NCBI RefSeq assembly: GCF_009720745.1
Contig: NZ_WNKX01000005.1
Coordinates: 124,001-188,000 of the forward strand
Length of the DNA stretch: 64,000 bases
Direction: 5' to 3'
From: Massilia eburnea
GTDB lineage: Bacteria; Pseudomonadota; Gammaproteobacteria; Burkholderiales; Burkholderiaceae_D
Part shown: positions 43,148 to 51,972 of the stretch, piece after piece
How positions within the stretch are numbered: the first letter of the stretch is position 1
Layout: each line of letters starts with the position of its first letter
Notes under the pieces: model-generated
What the model saw: only the letters and a program-made list of their open reading frames with translations
Database searches by the model: none
Told to the model about the DNA's origin: nothing
Position numbers and translations under genes: made by a program

Positions 43148-46012
43148 TTACATCTTCCAGTGGAGGCCTGCCGAGATCGAACGTCCGACCTGGACCGTGC
43201 CGAAATTGCTCACCTGGGCGTTACCAGCATTGCCGAAATGGTAATACTGCTGTTGCATTTCGTTCGTCAAGTTGACACCACTGATATCGAACGACATGTT
43301 GTCGTTGATTTTGTAAGAGACCTGGAAGTCCACACTCTTTTCCGGATGGCGCCAGATACCGATCGGATTGGCAAACAAGGCTGCTTCGTTGCTGGCCAGG
43401 AAGCCGGAGCGCCAGACATAAGACAAGCGCGCGCTGAGCGGGCCCTTCTCGTAGGCCAGGGTGGCGTTGTACGAGCTCCTGGAGACGCCGAAGAACGGTG
43501 TCTCGAGCTGGGCGACGATGACGCCGGCATCATTGGCGTCAGGCACGTTCTGCGACGAGGTGAGCCGCGTATAGCTGCCCTGGAATCCCAGGCCGTCCAG
43601 CAGGCTCGGCAGCCCTTTCGGGAAGTAGATCAAGCCGAGCTCGGCGCCCTTGATCGTGCCGTTGGAGGCGTTGACAGGCGAGTTGATGACGTAGTCGTAG
43701 CCGTTCGTGTGGTCGCCGCCCGAAGTCGAGTTGCGGAACGGGTCGTTGGCCGGATCGACGTGCACCCTGTGGCGCAAGTTCACGACCAGGCCGTCGATCT
43801 TACGCTTGAACACAGTGCCGTAGAGTGCGCTGTCCTTCTGGAAGTACCATTCAGCCGTCAGGTCGAGGTTCTTGGAACGCGTCGGCTTCAGGTCCGGATT
43901 GCCGCCGCTGCCCGAGCCATAACCCACTTTCGACACATCGTCACCAAGCTGCAGGACAGGATTCAGGTCGCCGAAGTTCGGGCGGCGCAGTGTCTCACCG
44001 TAGTTGGTGCGCAGCACAACGTCCGGGGATGCGTCGTAAATCAGGGTCATGCTGGGCAGGACCTTGCTGGTCGACTTGCTGGCACTGGACGGCGTCACGG
44101 CCTTGGTGGTGGCATCCACCTTATAGAAGGTCATGTCGGTATCGACCTTGACGTAGCGCACGCCGAAATTGCCGCGCAGGCGGCGGCCGAACAGCTCGCT
44201 CTGGGTATTCCCCATCAGGAAGAGGTTGTTCGTCTTCTCATCGACCTCGAACGTCTTCTGCAGGCTCAGTTTGTCCGTCGTCAGGAAGTTTGCATCGGCC
44301 GAGTTATACAGCTTGCGCCACTCGTCGATATTGTCGCGGATGTAATAGGCATTGGGTTCCACCCATGAACGCGGAACGTCCGAGATGTCGGTGCCGAAGT
44401 TCGCGTTGGTGGAGGAATACTGCGGACCCAGTGAGGCGAGGTTGCGGCCCAAGAAGGCCGATTGTGTCCGGTTGGCCTCGGATGCCTTGCGGTCGTCGAA
44501 ACGCGCGCCGAACTGGATCGTCTGCAGCGCGCCCCAGTTGGCATCGTAGACGCCGGTCAGGTTGGCCGTCGCGGCGCTGCCCTGATTGCGGTTGGCATTA
44601 TCGTAGAACTGCGCCACATTCCACTTGGACGGATCGGCCAGGTCGGCATCGTTGTTGAAATGGAAGGCGGTGTTGTTGCCGCCGGCATTGAAGTCGACGT
44701 TAATCGACGGTGCAACGCGATCGATCCGGGTGGCTGTGAATTCCGAGTGGTACTTGCTGGTCTGGTACGACAGGTCACCCTCCAGCTTCAGGCGGTCGCC
44801 GATATCCCACTTGCCGTTCAGGGCATAAACGTAGGAATCGGTTGCCGACGTGGTGTAGTCGCCGCTGTTGAAGCCATAGACGTTATTGACGGTACGGCTC
44901 TTGATGACATTCGTTCCCGGGAACGTCGTAATCGTCCCTGCCGGGTTGCTGCCGAGGTCCCCCCACCAGTCGACGAAGCTGAACAGCAAGCGGTTGAAAG
45001 ACTTGTCGCGATAACCGTTGTACATCGATTCGAAGGTGTAGACCGAATCAGCATTCGGTTTCCACTGCAAGGCGATATTGGCGGCAGGACGCTTGCGCTC
45101 CCCCTCCACGTCGCTCTGGAAAACAGCATCTCGCGCCAGGTAATACGGATAAGCTTTGCCGTTGAAATTCAGCGTAGAACCCTCTGCCATCGGCAAGCCA
45201 GTATGGGTGCCAGGTGTCCAGATGTTGTTGTCGAAGATGCGCTGCAAGGGCGTGTAACCTGGGGGGACTTCGGCGGCATTTGGGCTGACAAACGGCACCA
45301 TGGCGCCCGGCGTCACGCTTTCGTTGCGGTATTTCGTCCTGGTAGCGGACACATTGACCAGGGCGCCGACTTCGCCGATGCCGGTTTCCCAGCGGTTGCT
45401 CAACATGGCGCTGAGCTGCGGGTTCGCCTTTTTCGCAGGATCGAGATAGGTCTCGCGCACCGACAGCGAAACCTTGGGACCCTTGAAGTCGAATGGGCGC
45501 AGCGACTTGACGTCCACCTGGCCTGCAATGCCGGTTTCCAGCTGGCTGGCGTCACGCGTCTTGTAGACGTCAATCTCGCGAACCAGGGTCGAGGGGATGT
45601 CCTGCAATGCGACCTGAGTGCCGGACGCGGTGAAAATATTGCGGCCGTTCCAGGTAGTCTGGAGGTCGGGCAGGCCACGGATCGATATGGTGCCGACTTC
45701 GCCGCCGGCGCGGTTGGTGACCTGGATGCCTGTGACGCGCTGCAGCGCCTCGACGACATTGTTATCGGGCAGCTTACCGATGTCTTCTGCAACGACCGAT
45801 TCCAGGACCTGGTCGCTGGTGCGCTTGATTGCCAGGCTCTTGATCAGCGATGCCTTGACGCCGGTGACGACCACGGTCGAGGTGTCAGCCGGTTCGGTCT
45901 TGTCGGCGGCCGCTTGCGCCCACACCGAGGCGCTGCTGAGCAAGCCTGCGCCCATCAGGGCAGACACGGTCAGCTTCAAGGCCAAAGGGCGTGCAGATAC
46001 TTGCGAATTCAT
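43148..46012 (-). CDS. TonB-dependent receptor, Caulobacter/Xanthomonas type
   Basis: 954 aa. Signal peptide at about 1-32, TonB-box-like STVVVTGVKASL, plug domain (EDIGKLPDNNVVEALQRVTG, GTISIRGLPDLQTTWNGRNI) to about 190, then a large barrel with long loops, ending AGLHWKM (terminal Met rather than Phe). Large receptors of this type import carbohydrates or other large nutrients in oligotrophs. No transport or degradation genes adjoin it, so the ligand is unknown. A LysR gene on the same strand lies 388 bp upstream. Confidence 0.9.
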   Translation of the reverse strand: MNSQVSARPLALKLTVSALMGAGLLSSASVWAQAAADKTEPADTSTVVVTGVKASLIKSLAIKRTSDQVLESVVAEDIGKLPDNNVVEALQRVTGIQVTNRAGGEVGTISIRGLPDLQTTWNGRNIFTASGTQVALQDIPSTLVREIDVYKTRDASQLETGIAGQVDVKSLRPFDFKGPKVSLSVRETYLDPAKKANPQLSAMLSNRWETGIGEVGALVNVSATRTKYRNESVTPGAMVPFVSPNAAEVPPGYTPLQRIFDNNIWTPGTHTGLPMAEGSTLNFNGKAYPYYLARDAVFQSDVEGERKRPAANIALQWKPNADSVYTFESMYNGYRDKSFNRLLFSFVDWWGDLGSNPAGTITTFPGTNVIKSRTVNNVYGFNSGDYTTSATDSYVYALNGKWDIGDRLKLEGDLSYQTSKYHSEFTATRIDRVAPSINVDFNAGGNNTAFHFNNDADLADPSKWNVAQFYDNANRNQGSAATANLTGVYDANWGALQTIQFGARFDDRKASEANRTQSAFLGRNLASLGPQYSSTNANFGTDISDVPRSWVEPNAYYIRDNIDEWRKLYNSADANFLTTDKLSLQKTFEVDEKTNNLFLMGNTQSELFGRRLRGNFGVRYVKVDTDMTFYKVDATTKAVTPSSASKSTSKVLPSMTLIYDASPDVVLRTNYGETLRRPNFGDLNPVLQLGDDVSKVGYGSGSGGNPDLKPTRSKNLDLTAEWYFQKDSALYGTVFKRKIDGLVVNLRHRVHVDPANDPFRNSTSGGDHTNGYDYVINSPVNASNGTIKGAELGLIYFPKGLPSLLDGLGFQGSYTRLTSSQNVPDANDAGVIVAQLETPFFGVSRSSYNATLAYEKGPLSARLSYVWRSGFLASNEAALFANPIGIWRHPEKSVDFQVSYKINDNMSFDISGVNLTNEMQQQYYHFGNAGNAQVSNFGTVQVGRSISAGLHWKM

Positions 46013-46400
46013 ACGTCTCCTCTGTTTCTAGTTATGGAAAAATTTGCTTCTCAACTGGTATTGCTCTGAACCCATGTTAGAGATACAGCAATGGCCAAGC
46101 TAATGACTTTTTCCGGGTTTTTCATACCGGTTTCGATATCAAGCTTGTTTTTTGGACGGCAAAAACCGCTGCAGTTTTCGCGATCCGTCAACCGCTGCAA
46201 AAGCCGGTTTTGCAGAGGAAAAACGTGGCAATTCGCGCGGAACGGCGGCGTCACCGCAACGGTCTTCAAGCATCAGTCTGAAGACGGCGTGATCGACAAG
46301 CTGGCGACAGAGGCCATCGATGGCAAGCGCTATTGCATGACGCATCCGCGCAACGTGAACAATGGCGCAACCATGCGAGCGACCCTCGCGGTATCGGCCA
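46013..46400. other. Intergenic region upstream of the receptor, with a palindrome
   Basis: 388 bp without a recognisable gene. The receptor promoter must be here. A perfect 8-bp inverted repeat occurs at 46195-46215. The part from about 46246 to 46380 reads in one plus-strand frame as coding-like sequence (ATVFKHQSEDGVIDKLATEA) but has no start signal, no family match and runs into the LysR stop; it may be a remnant. Confidence 0.4.
46195..46215. promoter_or_regulatory. Perfect palindrome, possible operator
   Basis: CTGCAAAA, five bases, TTTTGCAG. It lies about 180 bp before the start of the minus-strand TonB-dependent receptor. A related CTGCAG within AAAACCGCTGCAGTTTT is about 25 bp away. 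The form fits a LacI- or TetR-like operator; no such regulator is adjacent. Confidence 0.45.
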
Positions 46401-47369
46401 TTACGACCTTGTGTTCGGCTTGTCTTTGCGCTGGCGTACGCGCGGTATGGCGGAGTTCTCCTCCGCACTTGCCAGGTAGATGGGGGTGACCTCCAGCAGC
46501 TTGTCGATCGCGACACGCAGCTTGGCGGGCATGTAAGGGGTATGCGGCCACACCAGGTGCATCCGCGAGGCTTCCATCACCCCGCAATCGAACAGCACCT
46601 TCAGTTCGCCGCGCTTCACATACGGTGCGACCAGCCAGCACGGCAGCCATGCCAGGCCCATGCCGCGCGCCGCCGCATCGGCAATCACCTGCAAATCGTC
46701 CAACAGCATGCGCTGCTGCGGCAGAAGGTCCAGCGTGCGCCCGCCGGCCATGGCGACCGTCCATTCCTTTACGACCCGGCCACGAGAATAGACGATGCCT
46801 GCGTGCTGCGGGATTTCCTGCACATCTTTTGGTGCGCCGTGCTCCTTGACGTAGGACGGTGACGCGCAGACCAGCATGCGCTGGTGGCCGAGGTGGCGCG
46901 CGGCCAGGCTGGTGGTGTTGGGCAGCGGGCCGACGCGCAGGCCAAGGTCGAAGCCTTCGTCCACCAGGTCCACCACCCGGTCACTGAAGGAGATGTCGAC
47001 GGCGAGTTGCGGGTAGCGCTGCGCCAGGTCCATCATCAGCGGCGCCACGAACTGGCGGCCGAACAGCACCGGCACGCTGATTCGGAGGCGACCGGTTGGC
47101 TCGCTGCGGCCAGTGCCGATGCAGGCTTCGCCCGCATCGAGTTCGGCCAGCGCGCGCACGCAGCGTTCGTAATAGGACTGTCCGGCCTCGGTCAGGTTCT
47201 GGCTGCGCGTGGTGCGGTGGAACAGGCGCACGCCGAGGCGTTCTTCCAGCCGGGCGATGGACTTGGCCACGGCGGAACGGGTCTGGTGCAGCTTGACGGC
47301 GGCGGCCGAAAAACTGCCGGCTTCGACAGCCTGCACGAAGACGTTGATGCCATTCAGGCGTTCATTCAT
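46401..47369 (-). CDS. LysR family transcriptional regulator
   Basis: 322 aa. N-terminal winged helix-turn-helix (INVFVQAVEAGSFSAAAVKL, TRSAVAKSIARLEERLGVRL) and a LysR substrate-binding domain (LRISVPVLFGRQFVAPLMMD). It is the CrgA/DmlR-like type. Start ATG 47369 gives the standard MNERLNGINVF opening. It is divergent from the broken MDR gene, its likely target. Confidence 0.92.
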   Translation of the reverse strand: MNERLNGINVFVQAVEAGSFSAAAVKLHQTRSAVAKSIARLEERLGVRLFHRTTRSQNLTEAGQSYYERCVRALAELDAGEACIGTGRSEPTGRLRISVPVLFGRQFVAPLMMDLAQRYPQLAVDISFSDRVVDLVDEGFDLGLRVGPLPNTTSLAARHLGHQRMLVCASPSYVKEHGAPKDVQEIPQHAGIVYSRGRVVKEWTVAMAGGRTLDLLPQQRMLLDDLQVIADAAARGMGLAWLPCWLVAPYVKRGELKVLFDCGVMEASRMHLVWPHTPYMPAKLRVAIDKLLEVTPIYLASAEENSAIPRVRQRKDKPNTRS

Positions 47370-47428
47370 ATTGTTTCCATTTTGGCGACAATGTGTCGAG
47401 AAAACTCCACCACTGTGGATCACAAGGA

Positions 47429-47440
47429 AACTATATAGTT
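47429..47440. promoter_or_regulatory. 12-bp palindrome in the lysR-MDR divergent promoter
   Basis: AACTATATAGTT, a perfect dyad 36 bp before the MDR start codon. It could be part of a LysR operator or overlap a -10 element (TATAGT). LysR regulators commonly bind T-N11-A dyads in such divergent gaps. Confidence 0.4.
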
Positions 47441-47475
47441 CTTTGCACTGAACCACAACTTGTAAGGAGTTCCCA

Positions 47476-48489
47476 ATGCATGCTTACCAAATCACGCCAG
47501 GCGCAGGTATCGAAAGCCTGGAAGCCATTAAACTGTCCAAGCGCGAATTGCAGCACCAAGAGGTGCGCGTCAAAGTGCGCGCCGTGGCGTTGAACTATCG
47601 CGACCTGATGGTGGCGCACGGCAGCTATCCGACCAGCGGCGAGGGCGCCGTGGTGCCGGGTTCCGATGCGGCTGGCGAAGTCGTTGAGGTGGGGCCTGGT
47701 GTGAAACGCTTCCGCGTCGGCGACCGCGTCGCAACGGCCTTTTTCCCTGAGTGGGAAGACGGCAAGGTGTCGCCCATCAAAACTGCGGTAACCCTTGGCG
47801 CTGGCGGCGCCGGCGTGCTGTCGGAAGAACTCGTGATCCATGAAGGCGGCCTGGCTGCGGTGCCGGCCCACCTGAGCTACGAAGAAGCGGCGACGCTGAC
47901 TTGCGCCGGCGTGACGGCCTGGAATGCGCTGTTCGTTGAAGGCGGCCTGAAAGCGGGCGACACAGTCCTGCTGCTGGGTACCGGCGGCGTATCGATCTGG
48001 GCGCTGCAACTGGCCAAAGCGGCCGGCGTGCGCACCATCGTCACTTCGTCCAGCGATGCCAAGCTGGAACGGGCGCGCGAATTGGGGGCGGATGTGCTGG
48101 TCAACTACCGCAAGACCCCTGAGTGGCAGGACGAAGTCCTGCGTGCCACGGATGGCAAGGTTGTTGACCTGGTGCTGGAAGTGGGCGGGCAGGATACGCT
48201 GGCGCGCTCGATCGCTTCGGTCGGCATGGGCGGCAAGGTGGCCGTGATCGGCGGCCTCGGTGGCGGCTTCTAAACCGCCATCCAGCTGCTCGGCATCGTC
48301 ATCGGCGGCAAGAGCATGAGTGGCATCTACGTCGGCAGCCGCAAAATGCAGGAAGACTTGTCGCGCCTGGTCTCCCAGCGCAATATCAAGCCAGTGGTGG
48401 ACCGCGTGTTCGACATCCACCAGGCCCGCGAAGCCTACCAATACCTCGCTTCCGGCAACCACTTCGGCAAGGTGGTCATCAGTATTTAA
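47476..48489 (+). pseudogene. MDR-family NAD(P)H oxidoreductase with an in-frame nonsense codon
   Basis: Zinc-independent alcohol dehydrogenase/quinone reductase type. The open part (47476-48273) is 265 aa: N-terminal GroES-like domain (AVALNYRDLMVAHGSYP, PGSDAAGEVVEVGPGVKRF), then a Rossmann domain (VLLLGTGGVSIWALQLAKAA). A TAA at 48271 follows GGLGGGF. The same frame continues 71 more sense codons (TAIQLLGIVIGGKSMSGIYV ... FGKVVIS) to TAA at 48487, giving the family's normal 337 aa. One base change, for example from CAA or GAA, would explain it. AAGGAG precedes the start. Confidence 0.88.
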
Positions 48490-48494
48490 GGGAA

Positions 48495-49163
48495 TCAGTT
48501 TTCCCAGCGCACGGGAATGAGCAGCAGCTCATTCTCGTTCCATGCCTGGACAGAGGCCTGGACGTAATTCTCGCTGCCGCTGCTGACGCCGATGGCGACC
48601 GTATGGTATTGGTAGTTCGGTCCCATTCGCTCAGCGACCAGCCGTTCCGCCCTCCGGGCGTTGTCCCCGGTCAGGGCCATGGCTGCCGTGATTTCCAGGA
48701 CGGCAGCGAGTACCACGCCCAAGGCAAATGGAATGCGCATGTCGCGCGGCTTGCGGCCGGTGCTGGCGCGCGCCGCCAATACCGGCGCGCTGCCAAGCTG
48801 GCGGATCACCAGGATAACGATGGCGAACGCCACCAGACCCGGCACTTGATCGGCGAGAAACTGGAGAGGGGCAAGCCGGAGCGCTGTCTGGATCAATCCT
48901 GCTGGCGTCGTGAAAAAGACCGATAGAAGTCCGGCAATGGCGGGGGCCAGGCCGAGCCAGCCCAGCCAGCGCACGCCGGAAACGATGCGCAAATTGCCGA
49001 AGAGGATTACAAGCCCAAGCAGCAAAAGCCCACAATTCAGTTTGAATTGGCCTTTGGGCGCGGCATACATTCCCCAGCAAATTTCAATGATGCCGAAGAG
49101 GATGACGATGGCGCCAAGTTGGTCGATGATGATGCGGTCTTCTGTCTTTTTGTTGTCGGCCAT
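48495..49163 (-). CDS. Membrane protein of unknown function
   Basis: 222 aa with about five hydrophobic segments (LGAIVILFGIIEICWGMY, CGLLLLGLVILFG, GLAPAIAGLLSVFF, LVAFAIVILVI, FALGVVLAAVLEITAAMAL) and a C-terminal soluble part (YHTVAIGVSSGSENYVQASV). No family recognised. It lies downstream of sodB on the same strand but beyond the sodB terminator. Confidence 0.78.
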   Translation of the reverse strand: MADNKKTEDRIIIDQLGAIVILFGIIEICWGMYAAPKGQFKLNCGLLLLGLVILFGNLRIVSGVRWLGWLGLAPAIAGLLSVFFTTPAGLIQTALRLAPLQFLADQVPGLVAFAIVILVIRQLGSAPVLAARASTGRKPRDMRIPFALGVVLAAVLEITAAMALTGDNARRAERLVAERMGPNYQYHTVAIGVSSGSENYVQASVQAWNENELLLIPVRWEN

Positions 49164-49176
49164 TGGTTTTCCACAT

Positions 49177-49205
49177 AAAAAAAGCTCGCGGAATGCGAGC
49201 TTTTT
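49177..49205 (-). terminator. Rho-independent terminator of sodB
   Basis: Stem GCTCGC / GCGAGC with a GGAAT-type loop, flanked by A7 and T5, so it could work on both strands. It lies 19 bp past the sodB stop (minus strand) and just before the start of the membrane-protein gene. Confidence 0.85.
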
Positions 49206-49224
49206 GCTTGGCAAAGTTTCGCGA

Positions 49225-49803
49225 TTAAGCGAAGTTCTTGGCCACGAAGTTCCAGTTCACCAGGTTCCAGAAGGTTTCGACGTACTTTGGACGTGCGTTG
49301 CGGTAGTCAACGTAGTAAGCGTGTTCCCATACGTCGCAGGTCAGCAGAGGCTTGTCGGCGCCGGTCAGCGGGGTGGCCGCGTTGGAGGTGTTGACGATCT
49401 CGACGGAGCCGTCAGCCTTCTTCACCAGCCAGGTCCAGCCGGAGCCGAAGTTGCCCACGCAGGACTTGGTGAATTCAGCCTTGAAGTTGTCGAAGGAGCC
49501 GAACTTGGCGTTGATGGCGTCAGCCACGGCGCCGGTAGGCGCGCCGCCGGCGTTAGGCGCCATGCAGTTCCAGTAGAAGGTGTGGTTCCACACCTGGGCT
49601 GCGTTGTTGAACACGCCGCCGGAGGATTTCTTGACGATTTCTTCCAGGGACAGGTTTTCGAACTCGGTGCCCTTGATCAGGTTGTTCAGGTTGGTGACAT
49701 AAGCCTGGTGATGCTTACCGTAGTGGAATTCCAGGGTTTCCTTGGAGATGTGCGGCTGCAGCGCGTCCATCGCGTACGGCAGTGGTGGCAGGGTATGTTC
49801 CAT
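49225..49803 (-). CDS. sodB: Superoxide dismutase [Fe]
   Basis: 192 aa. Opens [20 protein letters not shown]; metal ligands lie in [20 protein letters not shown] and [13 protein letters not shown]. The NHTFYW and GSGWTWL segments and overall form fit Fe-type SodB. Removes superoxide in the cytosol. ATG 49803 has AAGGAAAC. It lies 67 bp after xseA and ends in its own terminator. Confidence 0.95.
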   Translation of the reverse strand: MEHTLPPLPYAMDALQPHISKETLEFHYGKHHQAYVTNLNNLIKGTEFENLSLEEIVKKSSGGVFNNAAQVWNHTFYWNCMAPNAGGAPTGAVADAINAKFGSFDNFKAEFTKSCVGNFGSGWTWLVKKADGSVEIVNTSNAATPLTGADKPLLTCDVWEHAYYVDYRNARPKYVETFWNLVNWNFVAKNFA

Positions 49804-49870
49804 GAATGTTTCCTTTTGATTGAGACGAAAAGTTGTTTTTGCCGAAACGGCCACTATTGTAATACGAACG

Positions 49871-51214
49871 CTAGGTAAGCGTTGGTTGCACGGAGGCGAC
49901 GCCGATTTCGGCGCTGCCTTCGGCCAGGCGTACGCCCAGCGATTGTCCCGGTTGGATGTGCGACGGGTCGCGCAGTACGGCGCCGGCGGCATCGGTGACG
50001 ATGGCGTAGCCGCGTTCCAGCGTGCGCTGGGGATTCAGTAATTCGAGCTGCGCCGACAGCGCATTCAGCGCATCGCGCCGCTGCGCCAGCTGGCTGCGCA
50101 TGCTGGCGCCGGCACGGTGCTGCAAGGCTTGCATGGCCGCGCGCGCCAGCGTGGCGTCCGGCTTGCGCGCAGACAGGCGGGAGGCGAGACGGTCGACGGT
50201 GAAGCGCGCCTGCTGCAGCGGGTTGCGCGTGGCGTGCATCATGGCGGTGGACAGGCTTTGCAGCTGCATGCGCTGCTGCGCGATGCGGGCCGTCGGGCTG
50301 AGCAGGCGGCGCTGCAGGTTGTCCAGGGTTTGCGTGGCGTCGCTCAAGGCGCGGCGCATGGCGCGGCGCAGGTCGGTGGCATCGGCGCGCAGGGAACCGA
50401 GCCAATCGGCGCGCGGCGTCGCGGCCAGTTCGGCGGCGGCGGTCGGGGTGGCGGCGCGCACGTCGGCGGCAAAATCGCAGATGGTGAAATCAGTCTCGTG
50501 GCCGACGCCGGATACGACAGGGATCGCGCTGTTGGCCACTGCGTAAGCGACCACCTCCTCGTTGAAGCACCACAGGTCCTCCATGCTGCCGCCGCCGCGC
50601 ACGACGAGCAGGACGTCGCATTCGGCGCGGCGCGAAGCGGTATCGATGGCAGCTGCGATCTGGGGTGCGGCCTGCTGGCCCTGCACCAGGGTCGGGTAGA
50701 GCACCACCTGCACGTGCGGCGCCCGGCGGCGCAGGGCGATCAGTACGTCGCGCAGGGCGGCTGCCTGCGGACTGGTAACAATGCCGATCGTGCGCGGGAA
50801 CAGGGGCAGGGCGCGCTTGCGCTCGTTGTCGAACAGGCCTGCCGCCGCCAGCCGTTCCTTCAGGCGCTGGAAGGCTTCAAACAAGGAACCCACGCCGGCG
50901 CGGCGGATCGCTTCCACATTGATCTGGTAATCGCCGCGCGGCCCGTACAGCGTGACCAGCGCCCGTACCTCGACCTTGTCGCCCTCGCGCGGCACGAAAC
51001 CCGCGTACTGCGAGCGGCCACGGAACATGACGGCCCGGACCTGGGCGCCGTCATCCTTGAGGGTGAAATACCAGTGGCCCGAACTGGCGCGGGTGAAATT
51101 CGAGATTTCCCCAGATATCCACTGAAGCGGGAACGAGCGCTCCAACAGGCGCGCAACGGCCTGGTTCAGTGCACTAACGGTGATGACCTGGTTCGGTTCG
51201 GGGCTATTGATCAT
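49871..51214 (-). CDS. xseA: Exodeoxyribonuclease VII large subunit
   Basis: 447 aa. N-terminal OB-fold ([20 protein letters not shown]), then the catalytic domain ([59 protein letters not shown]) and a coiled-coil C-terminus. With XseB it degrades single-stranded DNA. ATG 51214 chosen; an in-frame GTG at 51226 is possible. Its upstream region is the six-module array. Confidence 0.94.
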   Translation of the reverse strand: MINSPEPNQVITVSALNQAVARLLERSFPLQWISGEISNFTRASSGHWYFTLKDDGAQVRAVMFRGRSQYAGFVPREGDKVEVRALVTLYGPRGDYQINVEAIRRAGVGSLFEAFQRLKERLAAAGLFDNERKRALPLFPRTIGIVTSPQAAALRDVLIALRRRAPHVQVVLYPTLVQGQQAAPQIAAAIDTASRRAECDVLLVVRGGGSMEDLWCFNEEVVAYAVANSAIPVVSGVGHETDFTICDFAADVRAATPTAAAELAATPRADWLGSLRADATDLRRAMRRALSDATQTLDNLQRRLLSPTARIAQQRMQLQSLSTAMMHATRNPLQQARFTVDRLASRLSARKPDATLARAAMQALQHRAGASMRSQLAQRRDALNALSAQLELLNPQRTLERGYAIVTDAAGAVLRDPSHIQPGQSLGVRLAEGSAEIGVASVQPTLT

Positions 51215-51352
51215 GGAGCTGTCCACACTTTTTGAAAGCGGTCATGCTTATGTCATATATCACTTCATGTCGCAAGCATTATTTGTAAACGCATGATTAT
51301 TAAAGGTAAACAGCAATGCTACATAAGCGGGCAATTCATGAATTTCCTTATA

Positions 51353-51417
51353 GATCAAGGACTTTGCGATAGCGTTTAGCTGTTACGCACAAAGATATCC
51401 ACAGAATATGTGAGGAA
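51353..51417 (+). promoter_or_regulatory. Array module 1
   Basis: IHF-like GATCAAGGACTTT at 51353 (11 of 13), DnaA-like ATATCCACA at 51395-51403 (8 of 9), spacer GAATA, TGTGAGGAA at 51409-51417. Confidence 0.65.
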
Positions 51418-51474
51418 CTGTGGAGGGCGAAACTTGCGTGATGAAAATGTTTGCACGGTAACTTTCATTTTAGA

Positions 51475-51539
51475 AATCAAGGACTTGGCACTCCAGTCTG
51501 TCCCTTGCTAACAATTTTATCCACAGAAGCTGTGGGGAA
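51475..51539 (+). promoter_or_regulatory. Array module 2 (both sites match consensus)
   Basis: IHF-like AATCAAGGACTTG at 51475 (13 of 13), perfect DnaA box TTATCCACA at 51517-51525, spacer GAAGC, TGTGGGGAA at 51531-51539 (7 of 9 to an inverted DnaA box). Confidence 0.8.
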
Positions 51540-51581
51540 AAGTGCTGCCTAAAAAATAGGCGCGAAACGATTGTTCTTGCG

Positions 51582-51646
51582 GATCAAGGACTTGCATGAG
51601 CTCCCGTGGCCTTGCACACAACATTGTCCACAGAATTTGTGCATTT
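51582..51646 (+). promoter_or_regulatory. Array module 3
   Basis: IHF-like GATCAAGGACTTG at 51582 (12 of 13), DnaA-like TTGTCCACA at 51624-51632 (8 of 9), spacer GAATT, TGTGCATTT. Confidence 0.65.
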
Positions 51647-51721
51647 CGATGAGAGCAGGGGGCGAAACCGGGGCGGGAATTCCAATGCGAAATTTTTATG
51701 CATAGAAAGAAAGTCCTTATG

Positions 51722-51786
51722 GATCAAGGCCTTTACGCGGCAACTATAGCCTTGCTCACAATCTTATCAACAGATTATGTGAAGAA
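51722..51786 (+). promoter_or_regulatory. Array module 4
   Basis: IHF-like GATCAAGGCCTTT at 51722 (11 of 13), DnaA-like TTATCAACA at 51764-51772 (8 of 9), spacer GATTA, TGTGAAGAA. Confidence 0.65.
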
Positions 51787-51855
51787 GTGCACAGCAGCCG
51801 AAAGGTCGAAAGATGCCGATGCGCGTTTTTTGTGCTTGAGAATAATTCGCTTTCG

Positions 51856-51920
51856 CATCAAACACTTAGCATATAAAAGCCGCTATTCCCCACAATTTTG
51901 TCCACAGAATGTGTGCAGAA
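51856..51920 (+). promoter_or_regulatory. Array module 5
   Basis: IHF-like CATCAAACACTTA at 51856 (12 of 13), DnaA-like TTGTCCACA at 51898-51906 (8 of 9), spacer GAATG, TGTGCAGAA. Confidence 0.65.
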
Positions 51921-51972
51921 CTGCTTCTTCCAGCGCTGATGAAAATTTTTGCATTAGAAAAAATCATCATCA

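Noticed and set aside
46091..46489. 132-aa plus-strand frame upstream of the receptor
   Set aside because: Low-complexity, no family, overlaps the 3' end of the LysR gene; treated as intergenic.
48271..48273. Recoding (readthrough or selenocysteine) at the MDR stop
   Set aside because: The codon is TAA, not TGA, and no stimulatory structure is evident; a nonsense mutation or sequencing error is simpler.
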